Assembly (NCBI GenBank): GCA_016188065.1
Contig: JACPIN010000022.1
Span: 1 to 50,565, forward strand
Direction of reading: 5' to 3'
Source of the DNA: Candidatus Woesearchaeota archaeon
Lineage (GTDB): Archaea; Nanobdellota; Nanobdellia; SCGC-AAA011-G17; ARS1403
Length of the DNA: 50,565 bases
Shown: one piece after another, positions 41,338 to 48,884 of the stretch
How the letters are laid out: every line of letters begins with the position of its first letter
How positions within the stretch are numbered: the stretch's first letter is position 1
Translations under genes and position numbers: made by a program
The notes under the pieces: generated by a model
Seen by the model: only the letters and a program-made list of their open reading frames with translations
Told to the model about the DNA's origin: nothing
Database searches by the model: none

Positions 41338-42409
41338 TACTGCAGTTATTTTTTCTATATTCTTGATATAAACTATACAATCTTACAGACCTTTCCTTAA
41401 TCATTTCAGAAGACAATTGTTTTAATTCTGATGCTTTCGTTCCTGGCCTTGAAGAGAACTTTGAAATGTTCAATACTTCTGGCTTTGTTTCCTTAATCAA
41501 ATTATAAGTTAACTGAAAGTCTTCTTCTGCCTCAAACGGATATCCCACAATTACATCCGTTGCTATTGAAATCTCTGGAAAAATCTTTCTAAACTCTTTT
41601 ACCGCTGTTTTATAATTCTCAACAGTATGAATCCTCTTCATATGCTTTAATATTTTTTCAGAGCCTGACTGTACTGGGATATGCAGGAACTTCATTATCT
41701 TTTCAGACTTGTATGCTTCAATCAGCTCAGTAAGTATTTTTGTGAGATGCCAAGGATTCATCATTCCAACTCTGATTATATAATTTCCTTCTATCGTTGT
41801 TAATTCATTTAATAATTCTGGAAGCGAAGTTTTTATGTCAAATCCATAGCACCCATTGTCCTGTGAAGTTAAATAAATCTTCTTGCATTCTTCTTTAACT
41901 GCTTTTTCAACGCTTCTTTTTATATCCCCTATCCTGTAAGATCTTAAATTTCCACGCGCTAATTTTGTTGCGCAGAAAGTGCAGGAGTTTAAGCAGCCTT
42001 CTCCTATAGAGATTATTCCAATGCTTTTATCTTTTCTTATAACTGGGGCAGTTAATCTATTTTCCTTAACATTTGAAAAATGATCTTCTTCTTTTTGAAG
42101 TACCTCAGGAATTTTCAAGATTGAATTCGTGTCAAAAACCGCTGTTATTTCTGGAGCATATTTTCTTATATCCAAAGTTTTTGTTAAGCACCCGCCTACT
42201 ACAACTTTTTTTGTCTTCGCTTTTTCTCTTATGTAATGCAGCTCTTTGCTTTGACTTGAATTTTTTACAGAACAAGTGTTCACGATAATGGTATCTGCCT
42301 CTTCTTCATTGTCTGTCAATTCATAGTTGTCTTGTTTTAGAATTCCTGCTATTGCTTCTGAGTCTGCAATGTTAGCCTGGCAGCCATAAGTCTTCAGATA
42401 AACTTTCAT
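41330..42409 (-). CDS. tRNA methylthiotransferase, MiaB/e-MtaB-type radical SAM enzyme, lacking a TRAM domain
   Basis: Radical-SAM enzyme predicted to add a methylthio group to t6A37 of tRNA. The N-terminal UPF0004 domain has three cluster cysteines (KTYGCQANIADSE, VNTCSVK, VGGCLTK), and the radical-SAM motif is GCLNSCTFC. HIPVQSGSEKILKHMKR and TDVIVGYPFE are family marks. At 359 residues it ends just where the TRAM RNA-binding domain normally begins, with no frameshift visible in the short 3' region, so the TRAM domain is genuinely absent here or supplied elsewhere. Confidence 0.9.
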   Translation of the reverse strand: MKVYLKTYGCQANIADSEAIAGILKQDNYELTDNEEEADTIIVNTCSVKNSSQSKELHYIREKAKTKKVVVGGCLTKTLDIRKYAPEITAVFDTNSILKIPEVLQKEEDHFSNVKENRLTAPVIRKDKSIGIISIGEGCLNSCTFCATKLARGNLRSYRIGDIKRSVEKAVKEECKKIYLTSQDNGCYGFDIKTSLPELLNELTTIEGNYIIRVGMMNPWHLTKILTELIEAYKSEKIMKFLHIPVQSGSEKILKHMKRIHTVENYKTAVKEFRKIFPEISIATDVIVGYPFEAEEDFQLTYNLIKETKPEVLNISKFSSRPGTKASELKQLSSEMIKERSVRLYSLYQEYRKNNCSIT

Positions 42410-42479
42410 TTATAGATACTATCAATTTGTATTTAAAAGCTTTAGCAAACTATAAAAATCAATAAACCTTACTGTACTT

Positions 42480-42881
42480 ATGCAAAAGAAATATTTTTCA
42501 CTTGATGATGCGCAAGCCATTATTCCTGAGGTTAAAGAGATGCTTAACAAATTGTTAGAGATACAAAAAATGGTGAAGATGAGGAACACACTCAAAATTA
42601 GATACGAAGATGATTTTCTGGATGCGCATAATTCAACAAAAATTTCAATGGAAACACATAGATATGCTTATGAGTTTTTCCAGATTCTTGATTCGCTTAT
42701 GATAAGGGGAGTATTTGTCAAAGACCCTAAAATCGGGCTAGTTGATTTCTACTCTAGATTTGGTGGAAATGATATTTTCTTATGCTATAAGTACCCAGAA
42801 GAAAAAATTCTGTACTGGCATGGATTAAATGAAGGATATTCAGGAAGAAAAAGCATTGAATTGCTAAAAGAAAAAATTTAA
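42480..42881 (+). CDS. DUF2203 family protein
   Basis: A 133-residue protein with the DUF2203 pattern: YFSLDDAQAIIPEVKEML at the start, a helical middle, then RGVFVKDPKIGLVDFYSRF and LCYKYPEEKILYWHGLNEGY at the end. The function of the family is unknown. A TATA-like ACTATAAAAATC lies about 26 bases before the ATG, consistent with a leaderless transcript. Confidence 0.85.
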   Translation: MQKKYFSLDDAQAIIPEVKEMLNKLLEIQKMVKMRNTLKIRYEDDFLDAHNSTKISMETHRYAYEFFQILDSLMIRGVFVKDPKIGLVDFYSRFGGNDIFLCYKYPEEKILYWHGLNEGYSGRKSIELLKEKI

Positions 42882-42886
42882 ACTCA

Positions 42887-43327
42887 CTATTTTTTGATTA
42901 AGGCTTTTATTCTTACAGAATTCAAAACTTTATCTAAAGCATTTGAAAACTTTATTGCCTGCTCTAGTGGAATCGTTATAGAATGCTCATGAATCCATCC
43001 ATTACCTTCTTTTTTCTTTTTTTGAATTAGCAAATATTTTCCATATTCATTCTCCAGTATATCGAACCATATTGTTTTATTATTGTAACTTATTTTTTCA
43101 AAATCAAAATGATGTATCCTATGATTTGGGTAATAGACTTTCGTGACTCCGAATTGCTTCATATAAATCTCATTTTCCAAGATTAATACTTGCAGATGCT
43201 TTTCAATTGCTTTTCTTGAAAATTTTGTATTTCTAACCAGTTCAGTCATTGTAAACCCTTTTGGATTATTTCTCAGAGTTTCTAGAACCTTTTCGTGAAT
43301 TATTTTTTCTTTTTTTACAGGATACAT
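42887..43327 (-). CDS. Winged-helix transcription regulator
   Basis: A 146-residue regulator with a winged-helix region at about residues 10-70 (MTELVRNTKFSRKAIEKHLQ as recognition part, then a wing ending at VTKVYYPN) and a C-terminal domain of unknown ligand. ATG 43327 is preferred over TTG 43345, because the TATA-like TAATATATAAAC (43350-43361) is about 28 bases away and predicts a start near 43330. It is divergent from the aberrant tRNA locus. Confidence 0.7.
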   Translation of the reverse strand: MYPVKKEKIIHEKVLETLRNNPKGFTMTELVRNTKFSRKAIEKHLQVLILENEIYMKQFGVTKVYYPNHRIHHFDFEKISYNNKTIWFDILENEYGKYLLIQKKKKEGNGWIHEHSITIPLEQAIKFSNALDKVLNSVRIKALIKK

Positions 43328-43444
43328 ATTATTATTAAGAACCAAAAGGTTTATATATTATTAGTTCTTTATATTGGTTATCAATAATGATGACTAACAA
43401 AATAGTTCACAAATCAAGAATAAATAACCGATAAATAAGAAATT

Positions 43445-43491
43445 AATGCTCAGAAAGCTGAGCATTGATAAGCTCAAAACATACCATGTTC
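43445..43491 (+). repeat. Partial copy of the neighbouring tRNA: D arm and variable arm only
   Basis: 43458-43491 repeats the D arm and variable arm of the tRNA at 43542-43642: TGAGC-8 bases-GCTCA followed by AACAT-ACC-ATGTT. Compared with the full copy it lacks exactly the 17-base anticodon arm, and the acceptor and T arms are absent too. It is preceded by a 9-base hairpin AATGCTCAG/CTGAGCATT (43445-43466) that competes for the same CTGAGC. It may be a decayed duplicate or a functional RNA fragment. Confidence 0.55.
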
Positions 43492-43541
43492 ATTACTAGA
43501 GTAAAACCCAGATTATATAAAACTTACGGTCGAGTTGCAAA

Positions 43542-43642
43542 GCCGACGCTGAGCATCGGTGAGCTCAACCGCCTGAAAAGCGGTGAACATACCATGTTCT
43601 GGGGGTTCGAAACGTTTGAACGCGGAGATCCCTCCATCGGCG
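43542..43642 (+). tRNA. Class II (Ser-like) tRNA with GAA anticodon and T-loop insertion
   Basis: Acceptor GCCGACG/CATCGGC (43542-43548/43635-43641, one C-A mismatch), discriminator G43642. D arm GAGC-ATCGGTGA-GCTC with A14, G18G19 and A21. Anticodon arm ACCGC-CTGAAAA-GCGGT (43568-43584), anticodon GAA at 43575-43577. The 16-base variable region forms GAACAT-ACC-ATGTTC. T stem GGGGG/CCCTC encloses TTCGA and AT separated by about 17 extra bases (43611-43627), a likely T-loop intron. TATA-like TTATATAA (43513-43520) lies 26 bases before the 5' end. The long variable arm and G73 point to serine identity, but GAA reads Phe codons; GGA would differ by one base. Position 8 is C instead of T. Pseudogene remains possible. 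Confidence 0.72.
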
Positions 43643-43710
43643 CAAATTACTTAGTTTACCAGACTGAGTTGGTTTAAAGCATGATATTAACATATGAGCA
43701 TTAGCATATA

Positions 43711-43938
43711 ATGCTTTTATTTAAAATGAAAATAAAATTTCAGAACATTGGGTGGAAAAGCAAAGTAAGTCAAAAAAGGGCCACTTTTAGTATTTCTATA
43801 AATAAATTAGTTGTAATTGGGAGTTGTTTGAAAAAAGGCCAAATCTTATATAGTTATTTGGGTGAAGATGATGACAATAGGCCCATTATGATAACGTATT
43901 TGGATGGGAAAGAAAAGTTGGATAATGAGACTTCCTGA
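43711..43938 (+). CDS. Small hypothetical protein, possibly AbrB-like
   Basis: A 75-residue basic protein. KVSQKRATFSISINKLVVIG followed by LKKGQILYSYLGE resembles the strand-loop-helix pattern of SpoVT-AbrB domains, but the match is weak. ATG 43726 is an alternative start. It belongs to a run of small genes on the plus strand (43.7-44.7 kb) with AbrB-like and zinc-ribbon features. Confidence 0.45.
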   Translation: MLLFKMKIKFQNIGWKSKVSQKRATFSISINKLVVIGSCLKKGQILYSYLGEDDDNRPIMITYLDGKEKLDNETS

Positions 43939-44051
43939 GGGGGCAAAAACTTACGTTACTTGTATATAAATTATTTATTTTTCTTTTCTTAATAAAGGTC
44001 GAAAGTACTTTTAGAGCTGGAAGAAAAAATTAAAGAAAGAATATACGGTGA

Positions 44052-44219
44052 ATTTTTGAAGACAAAAAAGGAAAATTATGCCTGCCAATTCCGAATGAAA
44101 TCCGTAAGATATTCGAAATTGAAATCGGGACTATTGTAATATTTGAAGTTGTTGATAAGAAAACTTTTGTAATGAGCTTGATGAATAAAAATATGTTTGG
44201 TCTTGTTGAGAGGATATAA
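44052..44219 (+). pseudogene. AbrB-like fragment without a usable start
   Basis: An open frame of 55 codons reading FEDKKGKLCLPIPNEIRKIF... then IGTIVIFEVVDKKTF, a good AbrB-type segment, but no ATG, GTG or TTG precedes the domain in frame. The frame in front (KIKERIYGEFL) joins it if one T is added to the run of five T at 44053-44057, so a single-base loss may have broken the gene. The stop overlaps the next ATG (TAATG), showing former coupling. The surrounding 43939-44051 holds no other gene. Confidence 0.45.
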
Positions 44220-44464
44220 TGGTTAAAGGACTAGGGGCTCAATGTAAAAATTGTAATAAAATATTCTGGGTCGAATTAAGGCTAAAATTTGGTGTTAGAA
44301 AAAATATGAATACCCCTGATTTGCTAAAATGTTTTTTAGATGAGTCAAGGTTTTATTTCAAGTGTCCTTACTGTAAGAAGCCAACCATTGTAGGAGCTGC
44401 ATTCTTTCGCCATAGAGATCCTGAGATAACACAGATTGTTGAGAATCCGGATTACATCGGCTGA
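44219..44464 (+). CDS. Zinc-ribbon protein
   Basis: An 81-residue protein with CKNC near the start and CPYC at about residues 49-52, a two-knuckle zinc ribbon, with helical residues in between. No family recognised. Overlapping the AbrB-like fragment's stop and ending next to the following zinc-ribbon gene, it is part of a compact cluster. Confidence 0.6.
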   Translation: MVKGLGAQCKNCNKIFWVELRLKFGVRKNMNTPDLLKCFLDESRFYFKCPYCKKPTIVGAAFFRHRDPEITQIVENPDYIG

Positions 44465-44465
44465 A

Positions 44466-44669
44466 ATGAAATATGATGAATTAATCTGCCCTAATTGTAA
44501 AAAAGAAACGTTGCATAGAATTAGAAATAAATATGGATTAGGGGATAAAGGAAAGCCTTATTTAAAAAATCAGATAAAGCATTGTTTAGTTTGTAACTTT
44601 TATCATGGCTATAAAGAAAAGAGAACAAGATCTGAAAGGAAAGAGGAAAGAATGGTGAGTTTAAGGTAA
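44466..44669 (+). CDS. Zinc-ribbon protein with basic tail
   Basis: A 67-residue protein from ATG 44466 (MKYDELICPNCKK...) with CPNC and CLVC pairs, then a strongly basic tail (EKRTRSERKEERM). An in-frame TTG at 44436 would overlap the previous gene and is less likely. It begins two bases after the preceding stop region. Probably nucleic-acid binding. Confidence 0.6.
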   Translation: MKYDELICPNCKKETLHRIRNKYGLGDKGKPYLKNQIKHCLVCNFYHGYKEKRTRSERKEERMVSLR

Positions 44670-44773
44670 GAATTCAGTAGAAATCTTCACTGAACTGATG
44701 ATTATTTATGCATACGCAAAAACACACGCTATAATTATTTAAGAAAATCAAACCTAATGCATACCGGATAAAA

Positions 44774-45127
44774 ATGTCAGAAAGCCAATCAAGATACAGC
44801 ATTGTTGAAAGATTAACGCAAAGAAAACTAGATATTATGACTGCTAAGTCTGAGCTCAAAGAAGAACTTAAGCATAAAGAGCAGAAGATAGAAGAATTAA
44901 AAAAAGATCTTGACAACTGGAATAAAGACATTGAAGAAGATATGAAGAGAGAACGAAGGAGTAGAGAGAGACTAATTGAAAGATCCATACAGGCATTTCA
45001 AAATATGAAAGAGAGAATAAAGGAGAAAGAGCAAATTTATGATGAAAAAATAAATGCTATTGAAGAAGCATTGGCATCTATTGAAGAAATCAGCAAAACT
45101 TCTCCTACAATTCAGTCTAAATCATAG
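44774..45127 (+). CDS. Coiled-coil protein
   Basis: A 117-residue, highly charged protein predicted to be a nearly continuous coiled coil from about residue 15 to 105 (ELKEELKHKEQKIEELKKDL heptads). Function unknown. A TATA-like TATAATTATTTAAG (about 44730-44743) lies upstream. Beyond it, 45128-45261 has no gene, but CTGCTAC/GTGGCAG (45195-45216) can form a 7-base-pair hairpin. Confidence 0.55.
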   Translation: MSESQSRYSIVERLTQRKLDIMTAKSELKEELKHKEQKIEELKKDLDNWNKDIEEDMKRERRSRERLIERSIQAFQNMKERIKEKEQIYDEKINAIEEALASIEEISKTSPTIQSKS

Positions 45128-45261
45128 TCCTGTAAAAAATAAAATAAGCCATGTGCTTGGGACGCCAATTGAAAAAAATCTGCAAGCCATGTTGCTGCTA
45201 CCCCAGAAAGTGGCAGAAATTAAGGTCTTTTGTCACGGGGTGTTTTTTCTTATTGTGTCAT

Positions 45262-45567
45262 TTAATGCCCCACGCAGGCTGAATCCGTTGGAACCTCTGT
45301 CTTGTCAAATTTCTTTTTAACAAAACTCTTTTCAGCTAAATACTGCTCTACTTCATCTCCAGAAACATCAATCAGCATTTCTCCATTAACTTCAACACAT
45401 GGAGAGAGAGTTTGCCCAGATTTTTCCACCATTTCCTGGAATTGCTTTTGATTATCAATTATATTTCTGTCTTCATATTTCAAACTATATTTTTTCATTA
45501 TCTCGCGAACACCCATGCTCCATCCGCATTGAGGTTTCAGATATGCTACTATTTTTGGCTGCTTCAT
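45262..45567 (-). CDS. Glutaredoxin-like protein with CGWS site
   Basis: A 101-residue thioredoxin-fold protein. The active site reads QCGWSMGV, a single cysteine as in monothiol CGFS glutaredoxins, which handle iron-sulfur clusters. SPCVEVNGEMLIDVSGDEVEQYL matches the cis-Pro and C-terminal helix region, although the residue after the Pro is Cys. The C-terminus carries a further ACVGH cysteine. It may function as a redox or Fe-S carrier. Confidence 0.8.
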   Translation of the reverse strand: MKQPKIVAYLKPQCGWSMGVREIMKKYSLKYEDRNIIDNQKQFQEMVEKSGQTLSPCVEVNGEMLIDVSGDEVEQYLAEKSFVKKKFDKTEVPTDSACVGH

Positions 45568-45620
45568 AATTATTAGTGGAATTAATAAGTTTTTTAAGCT
45601 TTCTATTTCTTGTTCACATT

Positions 45621-46586
45621 ATGAAAATTCTTGTGCTGGATGATTTTGATGATTTTTCTGTATTTGAAAGAGCCGTGAAAAAAATAAAAGAAGAGATTGA
45701 AATTGTATATGCTATAGATAAGGATGGTAAGTTAGATAAGGATAAACTGGAGAAGAACATTTGGGATTCTAATATATTAATTGTCGGCCATTTTAACAAA
45801 GAAATTTTTCACAAGGCAAATAAATTGAAATGGGTTCACTGCACTTCCGCAGGGGTGAATAAACTGCTGTTTCCAGAATTTATTAAAAGCAAAGTAATCT
45901 TGACAAATTCCAGGGGAATACATCCTATCCCGATTACGGAGCATGTCTTCGCTGCTATTTTATGCTTCCAAAGAAGATTCAAGGATCATATCAAAAATCA
46001 AATCAAGAAAGAGTGGAAATATGAGAGAAGTGATGAGTTATGCGGAAGAACAATAGGTATTGTCGGCGTAGGAGAGATTGGAAAGAGAATTGCTGAAATT
46101 GGGAAAGCCTTTGGCTGCCACATTATTGGTGTAAAAAGAAGTGTCAATGAAAAAATAAATAATGTTGATGAGCTTTATAGTGTTGAAGAACTTGACAAAT
46201 TACTGAAGGCAAGCGATTACGTAGTTTTGTGCCTGCCTTCGACAGAGAAAACAAAAAACATGTTTGACATCAGCAAATTCAGAATGATGAAAAAGAACTC
46301 GGTGTTAATCAATATTGGAAGAGGTGACGCTGTAAAAGATGAAGACTTAGTAAAAGCATTAAAAGAAAAAATAATTGCAGGAGCTGCATTGGATGTCTTC
46401 AGGGAAGAGCCATTGCCGAAAGAAAGCCATTATTATGGATTGGATAATATACTGATAACCCCGCATCATTCAGGATCAACATTGAAATACGATGAAAGGA
46501 GCATTAAAATATTCTGTGAAAATTTGAAATTATTCTTGGAAGGAAAAAAATTAAAAACTAAAGTTGATAAAATAGAGGGATATTAA
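45621..46586 (+). CDS. D-2-hydroxyacid dehydrogenase, NAD(P)-dependent
   Basis: Oxidoreductase of about 321 residues from ATG 45621; an upstream GTG at 45576 adds a hydrophobic leader that is not expected. Rossmann motif GIVGVGEIGKRIAEIG, then catalytic Arg in INIGRGDAV, Glu in DVFREEPLP, and His in TPHHSGST. The family includes glyoxylate/hydroxypyruvate reductases and phosphoglycerate dehydrogenase; without the serine-pathway regulatory domain, substrate is uncertain. It is followed without a gap by a methyltransferase gene. Confidence 0.92.
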   Translation: MKILVLDDFDDFSVFERAVKKIKEEIEIVYAIDKDGKLDKDKLEKNIWDSNILIVGHFNKEIFHKANKLKWVHCTSAGVNKLLFPEFIKSKVILTNSRGIHPIPITEHVFAAILCFQRRFKDHIKNQIKKEWKYERSDELCGRTIGIVGVGEIGKRIAEIGKAFGCHIIGVKRSVNEKINNVDELYSVEELDKLLKASDYVVLCLPSTEKTKNMFDISKFRMMKKNSVLINIGRGDAVKDEDLVKALKEKIIAGAALDVFREEPLPKESHYYGLDNILITPHHSGSTLKYDERSIKIFCENLKLFLEGKKLKTKVDKIEGY

Positions 46587-47192
46587 ATGGAAAGCTACAA
46601 GGAAGTCAATAGAATAGTTTATGGTAAGCATGCTGGACAGTTCAAGGAGTTTACTAAAGACTACTTGGAGTATATCCTGGAAGATGCTAATTTATTTTTG
46701 GATAGTTTAAACGGGAAGAAAATTCTAGACTTGGGGAGTGGCCCTGGAAGAGATTCATTGTTTTTCAAAGAAAGCTGTTTTAATCCGGTGTGTTTAGATA
46801 TCTCAAAAGAAATGATAAAACTCTGCAGAAAGAAAAGTTTAGCTGCAGTTGTAGGAGACTTAGAGAATTTATGTTTCAAAGATAATTCCTTTAATGGTGT
46901 TTGGGCGTATACCTCTCTTTTACATTCACCAAAAGAAAAATTTAATTATAACTTATCTCAGGTAATAAGGAGTTTAAAGAGTGGCGGAGTTTTTTATCTT
47001 GGGATGAAAGAAGGAAACTTTGAGGGTTTTTTAGAAAGTGACAAGTATCCCGGAATTAAAAGATTCTTTTCTTTATATAGAGATGAAGAGTTATCTGAGA
47101 TTCTTTCACAATATTTCGAGATATTCCATAAATCGAGAGTAAAATTAGAAAAAGCAACATTTCTTAACTATTTATGCAGACCTAAAAAGTGA
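46587..47192 (+). CDS. SAM-dependent methyltransferase (class I)
   Basis: A 201-residue protein with motif I ILDLGSGPGRDSLFF, motif II CLDISKEMI, acidic loop VVGDLENL, and motif IV-like GVWAYTSLLHSP. The substrate is unknown; the fold resembles ubiquinone/small-molecule methyltransferases (methyltransferase type 11). It starts on the base after the dehydrogenase stop, so it is co-transcribed. Its stop is one base from the convergent 5S rRNA 3' end. Confidence 0.88.
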   Translation: MESYKEVNRIVYGKHAGQFKEFTKDYLEYILEDANLFLDSLNGKKILDLGSGPGRDSLFFKESCFNPVCLDISKEMIKLCRKKSLAAVVGDLENLCFKDNSFNGVWAYTSLLHSPKEKFNYNLSQVIRSLKSGGVFYLGMKEGNFEGFLESDKYPGIKRFFSLYRDEELSEILSQYFEIFHKSRVKLEKATFLNYLCRPKK

Positions 47193-47193
47193 T

Positions 47194-47305
47194 GAACAGC
47201 ACCAAGGAGTTCCCATACATAAGTACAGTACAGTCCAAGGCGTTGCCCTTCTTAACTTCTGAGATCGAGACGAGATCAGGTGGAACCAGGGCACTATGGC
47301 CGTCC
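47194..47305 (-). rRNA. 5S ribosomal RNA
   Basis: About 112 bases. The minus strand reads GGACGGCCATAGTGCCCTGG and then CCACCTGATCTCGTCTCGAT, followed by CTCAGAAGTTAAG, the most conserved 5S segment. The ends GGACGGC (47305-47299) and GCTGTTC (47200-47194) form helix I with two G-U pairs. It is free-standing: no 16S or 23S is within the window, as in several DPANN genomes with scattered rRNA genes. TATA-like sequences occur upstream at about 47317-47341. Confidence 0.93.
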
Positions 47306-47389
47306 ATCAATAAAAACTTATAAATTAGATGTTTTTAAGCTTTACTCTTGTGCCCATTATGTCCTTCTAAATTTAAGTATCATTTTAAA

Positions 47390-48028
47390 TTATCCACAAC
47401 TAAACTCACATTTTTCTTGTTTATGCAAAACACAGGCCCTACATTTTCCAGGAATATTATTTGGAATTGGCTCAGTTTCGTTTTTAAATAAAGATAACAT
47501 TCGATTAATTACATTAAAAACATCTATTAAATTACTCTCTCTAAATTCTTCTTTCCAAACTTCTCTATTTGAATCTCTATCCCTCAAAACTGCAAATATC
47601 TTTTTATTTAAATGTTCGGGATGATTTTCATTAACAAACTCTCTAACTAAAATGCAGTAAGCCCAAATTTGTCTTTTAGTTCCAAACCAAGGTTTTGCTC
47701 TAGGCTTGTCATCAATAACACATAGATTATTTGCATCTACTCCTAATTCATCTATTTTTCCTATTAAGATAAAATTATCAAATTCTTTCTTCAATCCTAT
47801 TTCTTTAGTAATAGTATAGAACTTGCTTTCCAGAAATTCTTTTGGTGTGGTTGGTTTTGCAACCTTCCTAAATTCATCTTCTTTTACTTTATGGATTTCC
47901 TTTCCAACAACCATCGCCCTTACTATCGGAATCTCTTCTTTCATGATATTTTCTAAATACCATTTATATTCACAGTAATCATGAGATCCTAGCCAAGAAA
48001 CTTTGATTGTGGGTTTTTCTGAGATCAT
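47390..48028 (-). CDS. Cas4-like PD-(D/E)XK nuclease with Fe-S cysteines
   Basis: A 212-residue nuclease of the RecB/Cas4 type. Cysteine near the N-terminus (DYCEYKWYL) and three near the C-terminus (CRACVLHKQEKCEF, then SCG) match the Fe-S cluster arrangement. Catalytic signs: GKEIHKVKE, GKIDELGV (Asp) and VIDDKPRAKPW (D-x-K), then a QIWAYCILV helix. No CRISPR array or other cas gene is present, so this is probably a stand-alone, Cas4-like nuclease for DNA end processing. Confidence 0.8.
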   Translation of the reverse strand: MISEKPTIKVSWLGSHDYCEYKWYLENIMKEEIPIVRAMVVGKEIHKVKEDEFRKVAKPTTPKEFLESKFYTITKEIGLKKEFDNFILIGKIDELGVDANNLCVIDDKPRAKPWFGTKRQIWAYCILVREFVNENHPEHLNKKIFAVLRDRDSNREVWKEEFRESNLIDVFNVINRMLSLFKNETEPIPNNIPGKCRACVLHKQEKCEFSCG

Positions 48029-48105
48029 AATAAAAGGTCAAGATAGCCAAATATTTAAAAAGATTGATTATAATGTATTCTAAATTAAAAACTTAGGGAG
48101 TTAAA

Positions 48106-48267
48106 ATGACACACAAACTTGAAGGCAATAAACTAATCATAGAATTAGATCTGGAAAGCAAAGAGTTGTCAAAATCTGGAAAGACTCTTATGCTTGCTAC
48201 TTCCAACGGATTTCAATGGGAAGGAGATATTGGCATTTCCTATAATATCGTTAAGAGAAAGAAATAG
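48106..48267 (+). CDS. Small beta-strand protein of unknown function
   Basis: A 53-residue protein from ATG 48106, preceded by AGGGAG. Text like MTHKLEGNKLIIELDLESKE and KSGKTLMLATSNG suggests a compact beta-sheet protein; similar small proteins with KSGKT-type motif are frequent in prokaryotic accessory genes, but with no assigned role. The next gene starts 29 bases later. Confidence 0.6.
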   Translation: MTHKLEGNKLIIELDLESKELSKSGKTLMLATSNGFQWEGDIGISYNIVKRKK

Positions 48268-48296
48268 CAAAAGTGAAAGACAAAAAAGGCTGAAAA

Positions 48297-48845
48297 ATGG
48301 ATAAGGAAGATAATACCGGATTTGCACAAAGGGAATTTGACTTGGCTTGGAAGGCGTTTTTTAGGGGCAAGCCAAAGCCTAGAGATGATGATGAAGAAAA
48401 AAAGCAGATGGAGGAATTTGCCCATTGGTATAATTATACAAGAAAACAAAGCGACACAGGAAAAACTCCTGCTGAAATGTACAAGGACGAATATGGAAAA
48501 GAGCCTATTCCATCTCCAAATACAACTGGCAGAATGATAAATTTTGACTGGGATAAAAGCTATAATGAAGATAATTATGAAGATGAAGAAATCATGGAAA
48601 TGAAAGAAAATTTTGACAAAGAAGTATGGCCGAGAATAAAACAAGAAACAAAGGAGATGACAAAGAGAGAAGCCTGTTTTACATCTTTTTTATTAGGATT
48701 TGAAACAATGAAGAAAATAACTCAGGAAGAGTTTGCAGAAGTAAATGAAAAATTGGGGGAGATGACTTCAGAAGAAATTGGAGAAATTATAGAAAAGCAT
48801 TACAAAGAAAAAGCCAAGAATAAGTTAAAGAGTACGAATAATTAA
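48297..48845 (+). CDS. Hypothetical acidic protein
   Basis: A 182-residue, highly charged protein. The segment HWYNYTRKQSDTGKTPAEMYK resembles the C-terminal stretch seen in some transposase-derived or SEC-C-type archaeal proteins, but the rest is not transposase-like. The C-terminal half is helical, with many Glu and Lys. Function unknown. Confidence 0.55.
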   Translation: MDKEDNTGFAQREFDLAWKAFFRGKPKPRDDDEEKKQMEEFAHWYNYTRKQSDTGKTPAEMYKDEYGKEPIPSPNTTGRMINFDWDKSYNEDNYEDEEIMEMKENFDKEVWPRIKQETKEMTKREACFTSFLLGFETMKKITQEEFAEVNEKLGEMTSEEIGEIIEKHYKEKAKNKLKSTNN

Positions 48846-48884
48846 GTCTAAAATAAAAATAAAGAAAAAAAGAATAAAGTGGAA

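Noticed and set aside
43465-43677. A 70-codon ORF with base composition richer in GC than its neighbours
   Set aside because: It has only a TTG start, it coincides with the cloverleaf of the aberrant tRNA, and its internal repeat differs by 17 bases, which is not a coding-type change. The GC-rich look is explained by RNA stems.
44640-44720. Possible C/D box sRNA (CTGA and TGATGA around 44690)
   Set aside because: The boxes are not arranged with a matching outer C and D box pair at standard spacing.
45128-45261. Possible structured RNA around the 7-base-pair hairpin at 45195-45216
   Set aside because: A single hairpin with no promoter or further stems is not enough to call a gene.
47280-47624. 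ORF on the plus strand over the 5S rRNA 5' end and the Cas4-like gene
   Set aside because: It overlaps rRNA and is antisense to a well-supported nuclease gene.
47390-48028. Cas4-like nuclease as part of a CRISPR-Cas locus
   Set aside because: No repeat array, Cas1, Cas2 or effector gene is present anywhere in the window; the gene is better read as a solo nuclease.
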